DNA of 64,000 bases, from NCBI GenBank assembly GCA_002150815.3, contig NDFF03000024.1, positions 310,001 to 374,000 on the forward strand, written 5' to 3'. The position numbers and the translations under genes are program-made. Below the pieces are notes generated by a model. That model was not told the DNA's origin and made no database searches. It saw only the letters and a program-made list of their open reading frames with translations. This DNA is from Grammothele lineata (taxonomy: Eukaryota; Basidiomycota; Agaricomycetes; Polyporales; Polyporaceae). Numbering within the stretch: position 1 is the first letter of the stretch; every line of letters starts with the position of its first letter. Shown piece after piece: positions 49,201 to 59,411 of this stretch.

Positions 49201-51347
49201 TCAAGCGACGCTCGACGCCGGCGAACGCTTGCGGAACAAGACCTTGGCATCCGGGTTTGGCGACACGCCTTCCCCGAAGTACACGTTGCTCGGGCGCGGA
49301 CCATCTCCCTCGATTTTGAAGTCATAGTTGACCACCAAGTACGCGAGGAGCGCCTTGAGCTCGTTCGCCGCGAAGAACCGTCCCGGGCTGCAGGACGTGT
49401 CACGCCATGATCAGCCCCAGCCAGCCTCAAAGCGGAGCGATTGTCCTTCATGACGAGGGGGAGGGGAGAAGGGAGGACGTACCACGCATGCTTGCCGTGC
49501 CCGAAGGGGATGTAATCCGCCGACGTGGTCACGAACTGGTGCTTGTTGGCCTCTCCCTCGGCGCTGCGCATGCGGCTGAAGCGGAACGGGTCGAACTTGT
49601 CGGGGTCCGCGTATTGCGCACCGTCATGATGAGTCGGGTGAGCGGCAGCGGAGACGAGAGTGCCCGCGGGGAGGAAGATGCCGTTCGAAAATGTGATGTC
49701 CTTCATAATTAGCCGGGTTAAGGACACTGTAGGGTTTATATGGCATGAGGTACAAGCCACAAGATGAAGAGCGGGACTCAGGGGCGACGCACAGGTGTTG
49801 ATACCGTCGTAGCGTTGCGACTCGCGGAGGAGGCTGTCGAGCTTCCACATACTCGAGACTGCGTTCTTTGTCCAGCCCTCGGCTGCGAGGATGGGTTCCA
49901 CTTCCTCACGAAGTTCCGCGACGACATCAGGGGAGACCGCAAGATGATACAGCGCGTGGGTTACGGACTGCCCCCGACAAAGAATCAGCGACAGGGGGGC
50001 GGGGAGCACGCAACGGACGTACTAGAGACGCGGTAAGGATAGAGACAGAGTTGATAAGCATGACCCGTTCCGACAGAGCCCAGTCTGTGCTGCGATTCGG
50101 CACGGGCAGCGCCTCCTCCAAGACTCGCTGGAGCATGTCGTTCTACCGACATTCGTACCCAGTCAGTTCCTGTTCTCGGGACGAATAAAAGAAGCGGCTC
50201 ACGGGCTTATCGACCCATTTATCTCCTAGTTCCTTCATTTTCACCTTGCGCTCGTCGAGCAGGGGTTTGAGGTAGGTGATATTGTCCCGGATGGTCTTGT
50301 TGGTGAGACTGAACAATTTGAACAACCTGGGCACATCCTAAGAATGACTATGCACTTAGCCGAGTAACCATTTCCCTTACCTCTTGAAAGGACCAGGGAA
50401 GAAGTTCATGAGCATCCTGTCCACAAAAATGGCCATGGAGATGCGGACAGAAAGCCGCAGGTATTCGGGGTTACGGCCTCGAGGATAGGATATGTAAGTA
50501 AAGGTAGTACGGCTAGCAGCAGAGCGTATCGATGACTTACAGAGAGGTTTCCCAACCACAATGCGACCATTTAGGCGAGCTACGATTTCTTGCATGGTGT
50601 CAGAGGCCTTGATCGAGACCCATTCTACACGGCGTTTAGAGGGCTGATTCCCAATATAGCAGCGAGAACATACCATCACCAGTGGCTGGGATACAATCGG
50701 GAACAGCAACGAGTAGCTCGTCAAACACGTCAGGAAGGATCGCGGGGAGCGTGCGAATGAGCTTTTCGCGGATGATGTCGACGTGGTATGGGTCATCCGC
50801 GCCGTTACTCATGGAGTGCTTGAGCCGGAACATCTGTCGAAGCACCCGCGTCACCTCCTGTCGATCTATGGAATCGGCGATCAAGAGGAACGTACCTCTT
50901 CGACGGCATCGAGGAAGGAAACTTCGCTGTCTGGCCTCTTGCGCAGATCCTCGATGAGCTCAGCGCCACTGATGACCACCATCCACTGGTATGGCAGTGC
51001 CACCTTGAACGCGCCGCCGTGATACTGGAATGCGAGTGGGAGACGAGGACTATTAGTGTCTAATCAAACGGAGAGAGCGCTAGGACGAGCCTACCCGCCG
51101 ATAACCTTCAGAGATAATATCCTTCGCCCGCACAGCGAAGTTGTAAGATGCCAAGAAAGATACAATGGGGGCCGACGGCCCGCCCACTGTAGGAATAGCA
51201 CGGAGCTGCGAGCCCAAATTAAATCAGCTCAAGGAAAGTAGAGCGGAAGTAGACGAGCGCGCGCACAGGGTCTGTCCGCCATTTTACCAGATAGGTGGTG
51301 ACCAGGATGGCCAGAACGGCGTACACGACGGTTTGGGTATCAATCAT
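49201..51347 (-). CDS. cytochrome P450 (CYP512-like), 497 aa, copy 2
   Basis: Eleven exons: 51347-51267, 51205-51095, 51024-50896, 50833-50674, 50624-50541, 50477-50381, 50308-50203, 50142-50023, 49967-49793, 49726-49483, 49387-49201. Exon number and all intron phases match copy 1, and exons 1, 2, 3, 5, 6, 7 and 9 are identical in length. Signature elements are the signal anchor starting MIDTQTVVYAVLAILVTTYL, ADDPYHVDIIREKL, ESQR (ExxR), FDPFRFSR and the heme motif FGHGKHACPG with Cys436. The conserved I-helix Thr region here reads SVSILTASL followed by SVTHALYH. It therefore looks like an intact, functional paralog with diverged substrate-recognition regions rather than a recent copy. Substrate unknown. 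Confidence 0.92.
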
Positions 51348-52327
51348 CCCTCAGGGGTAGGGTCTGTAGGAAGAGGCGGGGAGGACTACGAAGGGAGGTT
51401 AGATGGGTCCACAGTGCATCAGGTCGATCCTATATGCCCATGAAGGCTCAATCGCGTTCCCGGGGATTTCACGTTTCGGCAATCTCGTATGCTACCGCCG
51501 AGTTGCAATGTTGATTCAACAAGGCGCATTGTGCCCGCCCGGTACCGAGCAGCGAGTTGTGGAGTGGCTATAGCGCATGTGACCGCCGGGGAGATTGTAC
51601 GGTTTCGTCGCGTACGGGGCCGAGATTTTGGTGGAAGAGTGAGTCAGTAGGCGAAAACAAGGTGATTCATGTCACAGCTATGTGCGACGTAGTCGTGTTG
51701 ACGGTGAGAAGTGCACGGGTCCGCAAAGTTTGCGGAAGAGTCAAGGCTCGGCTGCCCCTCGGCAGGTGAGTGCCGTTTGTTCGTGGCTGGACGTCACGGT
51801 GTTTCAGCACGGCATTTTCCGTTTGAGCGCGGACAATCGGACTTTGTAACGAATTTATGGATGCTGTTTCGTGTTTGTTTACCTCACTAGGGCGGCTTTA
51901 TTGACTCTAATTATGTCGCTTTCACTTCATCATTACTTTGCTTTACATAGCCTCCCTTTGTATCCCTTGTGACAGCTCAAGCAGTTTCCGGCTATCCTCT
52001 CCCGCTCGCCCGTATTTTCAACGCTTTCGTTTGCCAATTCACCGTACATGAGGATGTGCAGTTATGTTTCTATTGGACGGATACCCAAAAACCCCCAACG
52101 GATGCTATGACCGTCGATAGCCTCCGATCCATTCGCACTCGGCTGCTGATCCAACACTACGTTGTATTCATACAACTCCACGGCGCCCCGCGAGGAGGCA
52201 CCGAGCGTTTCGCATATCCAATTCTTCTTCTTTGGAGTTCCCGGCCTCCCATTGCTATGCTCAAACGTTTTCACGCAAGACTGTGATCCATAAGTACACG
52301 CAACCCGCATAAAACACCACAGTACGC
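51348..52327. other. intergenic region
   Basis: 980 nt between two minus-strand genes with no supported feature. Confidence 0.4.
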
Positions 52328-52479
52328 TCACCTGACGATAGCCTCAATCTCGAAGAGCGCGTCCAGCGGAAGGCGCGCGACCTGTACCGCCGAGCGCGCC
52401 GGCTTGTGGTCCCCGAAGAACTCGGCGTAGATCGCGTTGACGGGTTTGAAGTCGTCCATCGACTGCAGGAACACCTGTA

Positions 52480-52511
<32 letters not shown>

Positions 52512-53153
52512 TACATGCGTGCGTACGAGCATGAGCGGGGCGCGGGGCAGAACGGGACACAGAGAGCGCATCAAGAGTGACAGGAAGACGTACCGTGGTC
52601 TTCACGACCTTGCCCACCTCGCTTTCGGCCGCCTCGATGATCGCCTTCATGTTCTTCAGAGCCTGCGTCGCTTGAGCCTCGACGCCGCCCTCAACCTACC
52701 CACACGCCCAACGATAACACACGCGCATACAAGGGGGAGTGAGTGAACCGTCTGCCATTGCGTCATTTGACGAGACGTGAGCGAAGAGACGTACCATCTT
52801 GCCCGTGGCCGGGTCGAGCCCGAGCGAGCCCGAGCAGAAGAGAAGGTCGCCGACGCGCACTGCCTGCGTGTACGGCCCTACTGCAGCAGGCGCATCTGTG
52901 GGTACGCGCAAATGCATGTTAGACCAACGCGTCGCACATCCCAGAATGGAGAACTCTGGCTCGAGAGCAAGAAGCACGCACTGGAGGTGGAAACGAGCGA
53001 GAGGGACGGGTGCGTGTTGACCGTACTCATGGCGTGCGCGCGAAGATGTTGCGTTGTCGTGGAACGATAGGAGAAACAACCAGCTGCGACGCCGACGGTG
53101 CGAGGGAAGACGAGGCGGGGAACGCGCGGGACGAGGCGCGATGAGATCGACAT
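52328..53153 (-). CDS. MMF1: RidA/Mmf1-type 2-iminopropanoate deaminase, 158 aa, mitochondrial
   Basis: Four exons: 53153-53027, 52895-52795, 52695-52594, 52474-52328. The first 42 residues are basic and hydrophobic ([17 protein letters not shown]...), a mitochondrial presequence as in yeast Mmf1. The mature part is a complete RidA domain: [37 protein letters not shown] and the C-terminal [20 protein letters not shown], which holds the Arg that binds the 2-imino acid carboxylate. RidA enzymes hydrolyse reactive enamine/imine intermediates released by threonine dehydratase and other PLP enzymes. The stop TGA overlaps a GTGAGC word, so an extra short 3' exon is conceivable but unnecessary. Confidence 0.92.
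52481..52524. repeat. GCGT microsatellite in the RidA intron 3
   Basis: Eight perfect GCGT units (52481-52512) then an interrupted tail. The 119-nt intron 52593-52475 contains it, starting 6 nt from the 3' splice site on the minus strand. Confidence 0.9.
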
Positions 53154-53242
53154 TATGGCGAGAGCGGCACCAGGAGCGCGAAGCGGTCAGAACAAGAGCG
53201 AGGTGCTCCTCTCCATAGAGCTTGCAAGTAATTATGTCAATA

Positions 53243-53328
53243 TCTCTGTTAGTATATCGGTTAGTACACGCGCCTGTCATTGCTTGACTTGACCGCGCGA
53301 AAGCGGGGTTCGACTCCCCGACAGAGAG
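53243..53328 (+). tRNA. tRNA-Asp(GTC) with 14-nt intron
   Basis: The 7-bp acceptor stem pairs TCTCTGT (53243-53249) with ACAGAGA (53321-53327), followed by discriminator G. The anticodon stem CGCGC/GCGCG (53269-53273 with 53295-53299) encloses CTGTCA, with anticodon GTC at 53276-53278. An intron at 53280-53293 follows position 37, the canonical site. The T arm is CGGGG-TTCGACT-CCCCG (53304-53320) and the D arm contains GGTTAGTA. Mature length is 72 nt before CCA addition. Internal A and B boxes are intact, so it should be transcribed by Pol III. Confidence 0.92.
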
Positions 53329-53637
53329 CTGTCGTAAAAATTCTGGGTTTTTTTACTGATACAGCCATCTGACGATGGAGAAACATGAAGGACCTTAAGA
53401 AAACTAGAATGTGGATGGTCTCCCGACTCCGCTTTCGGCAGAGGCGTACAGAGTCGCTGACAACTTCGTCCTGAACGTTGCAAGACGGATGCCCTCCTTA
53501 GCGGCTGTTCCTTCGAGCCATACGTGTTTACTTACAACGCATCACAAAAATTACTTCGAGTTCAAACACTTCATTCGATGTCAGCGGTAGTCATACGATA
53601 TACATCCATTCTAATATTCGCACTCATTCTGATGATA
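53329..53637. other. intergenic region downstream of tRNA
   Basis: The Pol III terminator is probably the TTTTTT run at about 53348. The rest is 3' flank of the next minus-strand gene. Confidence 0.4.
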
Positions 53638-54798
53638 CTACCGCCTCGCCCCGAACCACCGCCTCAGCCCCATCACGCCCTTCACACCCACAACCGCCCC
53701 AGTAGTAAGCGCGGTCCAACCCAGGCGCGCCGGCCACGCTCCAGCACCGGCCACGTCCCTCTGCCCGATCGCGACGGCGACGATGTCGTAGAGAAGCACC
53801 GAGCCGAACAGGGGCGACGAGCCCGCGGCGAGGACCGGGAAGAGCGCGTAGGTGACCACTTGGAGGGGTGTGCTCGGCGGGGCGCGCATGCGCTGTAAAC
53901 GATCCCGAACGCGCGTCAGCACCACGGGTCCGCGAGGAGTGGGCGAGTCAACGTGACAGGGGATGAGGAATGGACTCAAGACGATTGACTCCGAGTCGGA
54001 GAGGGGGATCGCGATTATGATGCACAACACGAAACGTACCAGTGCAACGCCGCCATTGTCAATAAAATCGAGCACACCGATTCCCGCGAACGTCTTCGCG
54101 ACGAGGTGCGTCAGGCGGTGGAGCGTCGAGGAGCGCGGGGTGAGCGGTGGGAGGGCCGCGACGGCCGCGAGCTGCGCGACGGTGTTGATCGTCACGAGCA
54201 CCTGCGACGCCGTGAAGTCTTCACGGAGCCAGAAGTAAAGCCATCCCGCTAGCGAAGGATCCAGGTGAGAGCGTTAGCTGTTGCAGTATGCGGGAGAGAG
54301 AGAAGCAGGGCAGACGTACCGATACAGAGATTGCCCAGGGCGTACACCGGTGCGTACGCGAGCGCGGTGTTCCACTCCCGAGCGTCCTCGGCGGCAGCGT
54401 CGTACACAACGGCGTCGTTCTCACCCGCGAGCGGAGCAGCGGTCGCGCCAACGCGTGCATCGTGCAAAGTGTTCTTGCTCGTGATGGCCTGGTAGCCCGC
54501 TGGGGGTCTGTCCTGGAACAGCTTGCGGATCCAGGCGAGCTGGAGGACGACTTGGCCCGAGAAGAAGGCGGCGATGAACCATGGATTCGGGGAGAAGGCG
54601 AAGTGGTTCTGTATAGGGGAGGCGGGTGAGCGTACTTCGCAAGAACCCGCGCGGGCGGCGAAACGTGGAAGAGAGACGTACTGCATCCGCGACGTCCTTC
54701 ATGGTGGGGTCAGACACCATGCCATAGATCTGTGTGGCGAAGTTGACCGCGAACGAGGTCGTGGTGAGTACGCGCGCGCGAGAGAGATCGTTGCCCAT
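53638..54798 (-). CDS. polytopic membrane protein of unknown function, 289 aa
   Basis: Four exons: 54798-54682, 54608-54320, 54248-54040, 53892-53638. Several hydrophobic helices are evident: PWFIAAFFSGQVVLQLAWI, the segment starting ALAYAPVYALGNL, GWLYFWL, QLAAVAAL, and three near the C-terminus, including LLYDIVAVAIG and TALTTGAVVGVKGVMGL. The central loop is hydrophilic. The pattern of a short helix ending ALGNLCI followed by a FWLREDF turn and INT-x-AQL recalls the uncharacterised fungal DUF1774 family (from memory, uncertain). I do not assign a function. It lies between the tRNA and the zinc-finger gene, all on or toward the minus strand. Confidence 0.75.
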
Positions 54799-55145
54799 GG
54801 TGTGGTCGTAAGAGGGGTCAGAGCGAAGATGTTGTGGAAGTAATCGCGAGCGGCTTCGCGAAGAGCGAGGGCTTTATACAGCGACGCGGCTCGAGTGACG
54901 AAGCCATGTAGGCATCCGCGCCATGATGTCATCGCGTGTCATACTCACCGATCGAAAGAGGCCTGTGATGAACAGCAAGCAGGATCGCGCTCGAGAGATC
55001 GTGAGAAACGTACACAAACGCATACAACAAGTTCGACAGTCCCAATCCTATCCTAAACAGCTTAGATCCTACGAAAACAGATCGTGGAGATACTCGTAAA
55101 ATCGTACAACTCACGAAGCTCCACCTACGGTCGTCCGAGATACAC
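54799..55145. other. intergenic region
   Basis: 347 nt between two minus-strand genes; no clear element. Confidence 0.35.
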
Positions 55146-56719
55146 TCAGTCAGCCCCGGCGACCGCTGCGGCACGACGCTTTAATCCCGCGAAAACCAGC
55201 AGGCGCGCGGTGAAATCGACCTCCTGGTCCTCGAGACTCCTCTCCAGCTTCTCGAGAACGGCGTCCGAGAGCTGTCCCAGTGCCGTAATGCGTGCCTCAC
55301 TGGTTAAGCCCATCTTCTTCAGCACGCCCGCCAGGTTCTCCTCAGACAGTCCGCATTCCCTGAGGAACTCCTCGACAAACGCGTCCACATTGTCTTCGAC
55401 CGCCTTTTTCTCCGTTACAGCCTTAGCAGAGGCTGAGCCTGTCTTCGCTTTACTGACGACCTTCGGCTCCTTAGGCTTCTCCTTGACGGTCGATGCTGAA
55501 GGTGCGGAGGAGGTCCCAGCCTCAGCTCGCTCACTACTCGTGCTGGAACGTGCTGCCATCTTGGAGGCGGCAGCCGCTCGGTGGGAGGGGCAGTTGAGGT
55601 GACCACCAATCCACTGAAAACCCTGAGGAGGAGCCACAGCGACCACCTGCACACAATACAATGAGAGAGTCGGTATCAAGTATAGGGACTGTATGCAAGG
55701 AGGAACGCACCTTCCCGGTCTCGCAGTCTTGGCATATGAAGCCCCATCTCTCGGTACCGTCTGTACTACTTACAGACCGGTAACAGCTGTACCCAGTGCA
55801 AGGGTACTTGGTCAATAAGTCATTCATTCTCTTCTGAAACCAATCAGGAACCTGACGCCATTAAGTGATGGTGGGATATGTTGAGATGTACGAATAGAGA
55901 GGAGCTGCGGTACCTAACACTCACCGCAACCTTCTTCCAGGGGGTGAACTTGGGGCCCTTCGGCTGCGCAGGAATGGATTTCTTCGGGGAGTGCTCTCCC
56001 GTGGTGTTCCTTCTCGCTAACGCGGAGGTGGTGCGAACAGGGCGCGCAACGGGAGCCGACACAGGAGCGGGAGCGGGGGCAGGTGAAGATGCCGGTGTGG
56101 ATACACGCGTAGATGCATGGGCAGACGCTGAGGCGGGCACGGGCGGTGGCGTAGGTGAGGAAGCAGGTGTCGGTATTGCCGGAGGGGTTGCTTCGCGCTT
56201 CGCCACTGGCGAGAGACGCTGCTGCTCCGACTCATCCTCAGCCTTGATAGACACGGCGGGTAGTTGGCGGACAGGAATCTCGACGGATTCAAGGAAATAT
56301 CTCACCGGCCTTCGTATGTCAGGTTTTTGCTCTTCGTATGGTGCTACGAGGGCGTCGACTTCGCTGTCCGAGGAGACATAGATGTATTCCTCCTTTTCAT
56401 CCGAGCCGTTGGCGGCCCGGCTGGACCCGACGCGTGTCCTGTCTTCTGAGCTTCGAGGGTCCGAGCCTTTAGGCTATCAGAGAAGGTTGAAGGGAATAGA
56501 GAAGCTACAGCACTCACGGGATGCTCTCTTCACCACCAAACGTGCAGACTTACGAGGCTTCTCTCTACTCTCCCCCTCTGATTCTTCATTCTCCTGAGAC
56601 AACGGCCTCTCGCGACGCTTAAGGGCTGAGGAGTAGACTAAGAGAGGTGAAGCAACGCGGTTGTCTGGCGATCGTTGGGCTCGAGAAGAAGAGCCGTCTG
56701 ACGAGCCACTGCCGTCCAT
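55146..56719 (-). CDS. zinc-finger/helical-bundle protein, 461 aa, paralog A
   Basis: Four exons: 56719-56518, 56466-55925, 55851-55711, 55646-55146. Features in order: a basic N-terminal motif KPRKSARL (possible NLS); a YIYVSSDSE segment (95-103) of SUMO-interaction type; a Pro/Ala/Ser-rich linker; a WGFICQDC motif; a zinc-finger pattern C-x2-C-x19-H-x5-H (Cys288, Cys291, His311, His317) whose two halves are in separate exons; and a C-terminal helical bundle (about 382-457, beginning AFVEEFLRECGLS) resembling a SAM-like fold. Zinc finger, NLS and SIM suggest a nuclear, chromatin-associated role (inference). The gene at 59412-60915 is a paralog with the same exon plan. I know no named family with this architecture. 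Confidence 0.75.
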
Positions 56720-57477
56720 TCGTAGGGTCACGGTAGCAGGGGTGGTCAACAGTAACGGGGTATGAGCAAGGAGGATGTCCGTAGGTGTGTGGCAAGAGCA
56801 GAGAGGCGAAGAAAGCAGGATGTCGGCGGATTGTAGGGTGGGGTAAGCCGGGAACGAGAAGCACGGCGGGAGGTTCAACGGCTTTGAAACTTGTTTGGAA
56901 CTGAACGCGCCTGAACGCGACGCGTCGCGACGCGTGGACGTCAGGTGGCCGTTCCTCGATTGACGCCCAACGAGTAGCCTCCTTGAAATAGCGCCCATTC
57001 GCCTCGACCTCCTTCTGTACTTGCATCCTATATTATGCATCCATCGGGAACCACATTGATTTTCCACAAAGATATTGCAATACATGTCATCAACTTACAG
57101 GCACTCATTTGAGCTCTGGAGACAAGAGTAGGGCTGGCGGCCCGGAAGAAGCCGCGAGGAAATCCCGCGCCCAAATACGGCAAAACGCCAACGGCGATTC
57201 AAGTTGAACCCAACACGCGTCTTCAACGCGGCAGCTCTGGGCGTCGAGGCGTTGTGGGAGCCCCGGGCGCCTTCGCGCACACACGACCCAACTTGGTCGA
57301 GCGCGAGTCAATCGACGACCGTTCAGCCACAAGGTGAGCACGCCTTACTCGTTCCTCGAGCTGCACGGAAAAGCGGAGGGCTCTCTTATCGATCTCCCTA
57401 TAAACCTAGCGTCCTCAGACATGGTGTTCCCCCGCATCTCTCGTTTCCTTCATTTCATTCGCTCCCTCCTGCCCGGC
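56720..57477. other. divergent promoter region
   Basis: 758 nt between the divergent starts of paralog A and the coiled-coil gene. Apart from the TATA box near its right end, nothing is recognised. Confidence 0.4.
57399..57404 (+). promoter_or_regulatory. TATA box of the coiled-coil gene
   Basis: TATAAA 74 nt upstream of ATG 57478, then a CT-rich initiator/leader. Its position puts the upstream in-frame ATG at 57421 before the expected transcription start, so it decides the start. Confidence 0.55.
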
Positions 57478-58745
57478 ATGTCTGACACCTCCATCACAAT
57501 TCATGACATCATCCCGTCCCCTAGGGACGACAATGCATACACGCTCAACGAGTTCATCGACCGGTTCAATCAGCACGTCGCTGCCAACACCGTCGTCAGA
57601 ACCACTCAGACATTGACGACTGCGACGCCCGCAGATACCATTCCAGTACTATGCAACGCCTTCATTACTCGGATCTACATATTCGAGGCTGCGAAGTCAC
57701 TCTCGAAACATGAGTATCTCGGTGTCGAGGTGTCCCTCCCGTCCATCCAATCAAACATCGACAATCCTCCCTCACTCTCTCCAATCGGCTGCCTGAAGGT
57801 CGAGCGTACGTTTCAATTTGTGGAACGGCGCAGCTCGAACACTTTCCTTCGGACCTCTAAAGAGGTTTCAGCCTCCGTCGTTTCTGCTACTGGCGAACGC
57901 AGTGATCTGGTCAAAGCTCTCGACCGCGTCGTAGTGCACACGTCCATGAACAGCATCCGCGGCGATTGTCTGGAAGACAGCGGAAAGGTGAAGATCCCCA
58001 TCGCGAGATTCATCGCCTCATTTGCCGTCCTCCATAACGACGAGGAGCACTACACGCTGCTGCGCTACAACTGTTACTGGTTTGCGCGAAGCATGTATCT
58101 CCTCGCCACGGGGAAAGACTTCGAGTCCCTCCGTAGCGACGCGTTCAAGGCGAAGGAGGTCGACGAGTCAGAGATGGCGCGTCTTGCAGAAGACGATAGG
58201 CGAGAGCTCGTCAAGCAGTACCAGGAGGACCTAGCGCGGCCCGACTACGTCCCCGACCTGCCCGCGCTGATGGCCTCGCCTACGAAGAAGCGTGGGCCCA
58301 CGCTCTACGTCAGCAACAGGATCGTTAAGAAGGACGTTAGAGAGAAGTACTCGACGAAGATCGCCTCATTCGTGGACGAACTCGAACGGGGCGCGGCTCA
58401 GGTTCGCGACAACTTCCTGGCACCATTTCGCGCGACCGAGGAGCGTGCAGCTCGTGAACGAGCTGAAGCTCTCGCAGCCGAAGAGCGTGCTGCTCGTACG
58501 CAGGCTGAGGCTGCTCGTGCGGACGCGGAAGCTCGCGCTGCTGCAGCGGAGCGCGAGAAGCAGGAACTGCAGGCGCAACTCTCTGCCATGCAGCTGCAAT
58601 CCATGGGCTCTAGCTTCCGAGCCTCGGCCGCACCGTCCAGCGGTACGTCTTTCACACTCTTCGCGTGTCCGGACTCCGCCCGCGTTTTCACAGTAGCTGA
58701 TGTTTGACCGTGGCTACAGCGGCGGTCGCGCCTGTCAGGGCATAA
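57478..58745 (+). CDS. unknown protein with C-terminal Ala/Glu/Arg coiled coil, 396 aa
   Basis: Exons 57478-58642 and 58720-58745 (77-nt intron, GTACGT donor, CTGATG branch). The start is chosen from the TATA position; ATG 57421 would add 19 residues. The N-terminal c. 270 residues are ordered with no named domain. They contain a HNDEEHYTLLRYNCYWFARS block in which H186, H191 and C199 are the only obvious potential catalytic or metal ligands; the NCYWFA motif faintly recalls NlpC/P60-like NC-x-F motifs, but the spacing does not match LRAT. Residues about 298-378 form a heptad-like Ala/Glu/Arg coiled coil. I recognise the general look of Agaricomycete-specific expanded families but no function. 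It lies inside the interval between two paralogous minus-strand zinc-finger genes. Confidence 0.7.
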
Positions 58746-59411
58746 GAGATCTCAACGTCGAGATTTCTACTCCCCGGGGCTGGCGCAAGTCTTGGCAGTG
58801 CGCCTTGCCAACTGGAAGGTCGTGCCACGCGTCCTTGTCGGAGATGGTGGGCTGACGCGTGCTCGATAGAACCACCCATTGCTCCTTACCACATGCTTGA
58901 GTCTCGATTTTATCTGATGCTGTCGTATCGCGCTGTGACCTCCGGTTTGTCAGACCCTACGCACTTTGCCCGCTGTCCTTCCAGTCTTGAATTAGTCTCA
59001 TGTGTCCTCGTCTCGCTATGCACTTCGCCTTCTGACTATATGATGGGCATTTTCCGCTTTCATGCTACGCATATTTTACGCCGGGCTGTGCCTCTCTCAA
59101 CGCTGTGCTACATGTAACATTTACTTTTGACCATCGCTCCAGGCAGCCGCCTTTCGTCTCTTTCTAGGAGTCCTAATCTCAACACACAAACAACAGGACG
59201 CAGGCAACTACACCACACAACTACAAGACGACCCAACTTCGACGAGACGACGATGTCATCCCGCACATAGACGCGGCCAGCGCTGATGCCACGCCGGAGA
59301 TGCGCTCGCGTGTACAAGCACATGTACATGACATTCATCCGTGGAGGTGCACGCACGAACGTGAAGGGCCATCCGCGCGACGCCAACAGGACGCTCCACG
59401 CAACCACACGC
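58746..59411. other. convergent intergenic region
   Basis: 666 nt between the convergent coiled-coil gene and paralog B. No supported feature. Confidence 0.4.
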
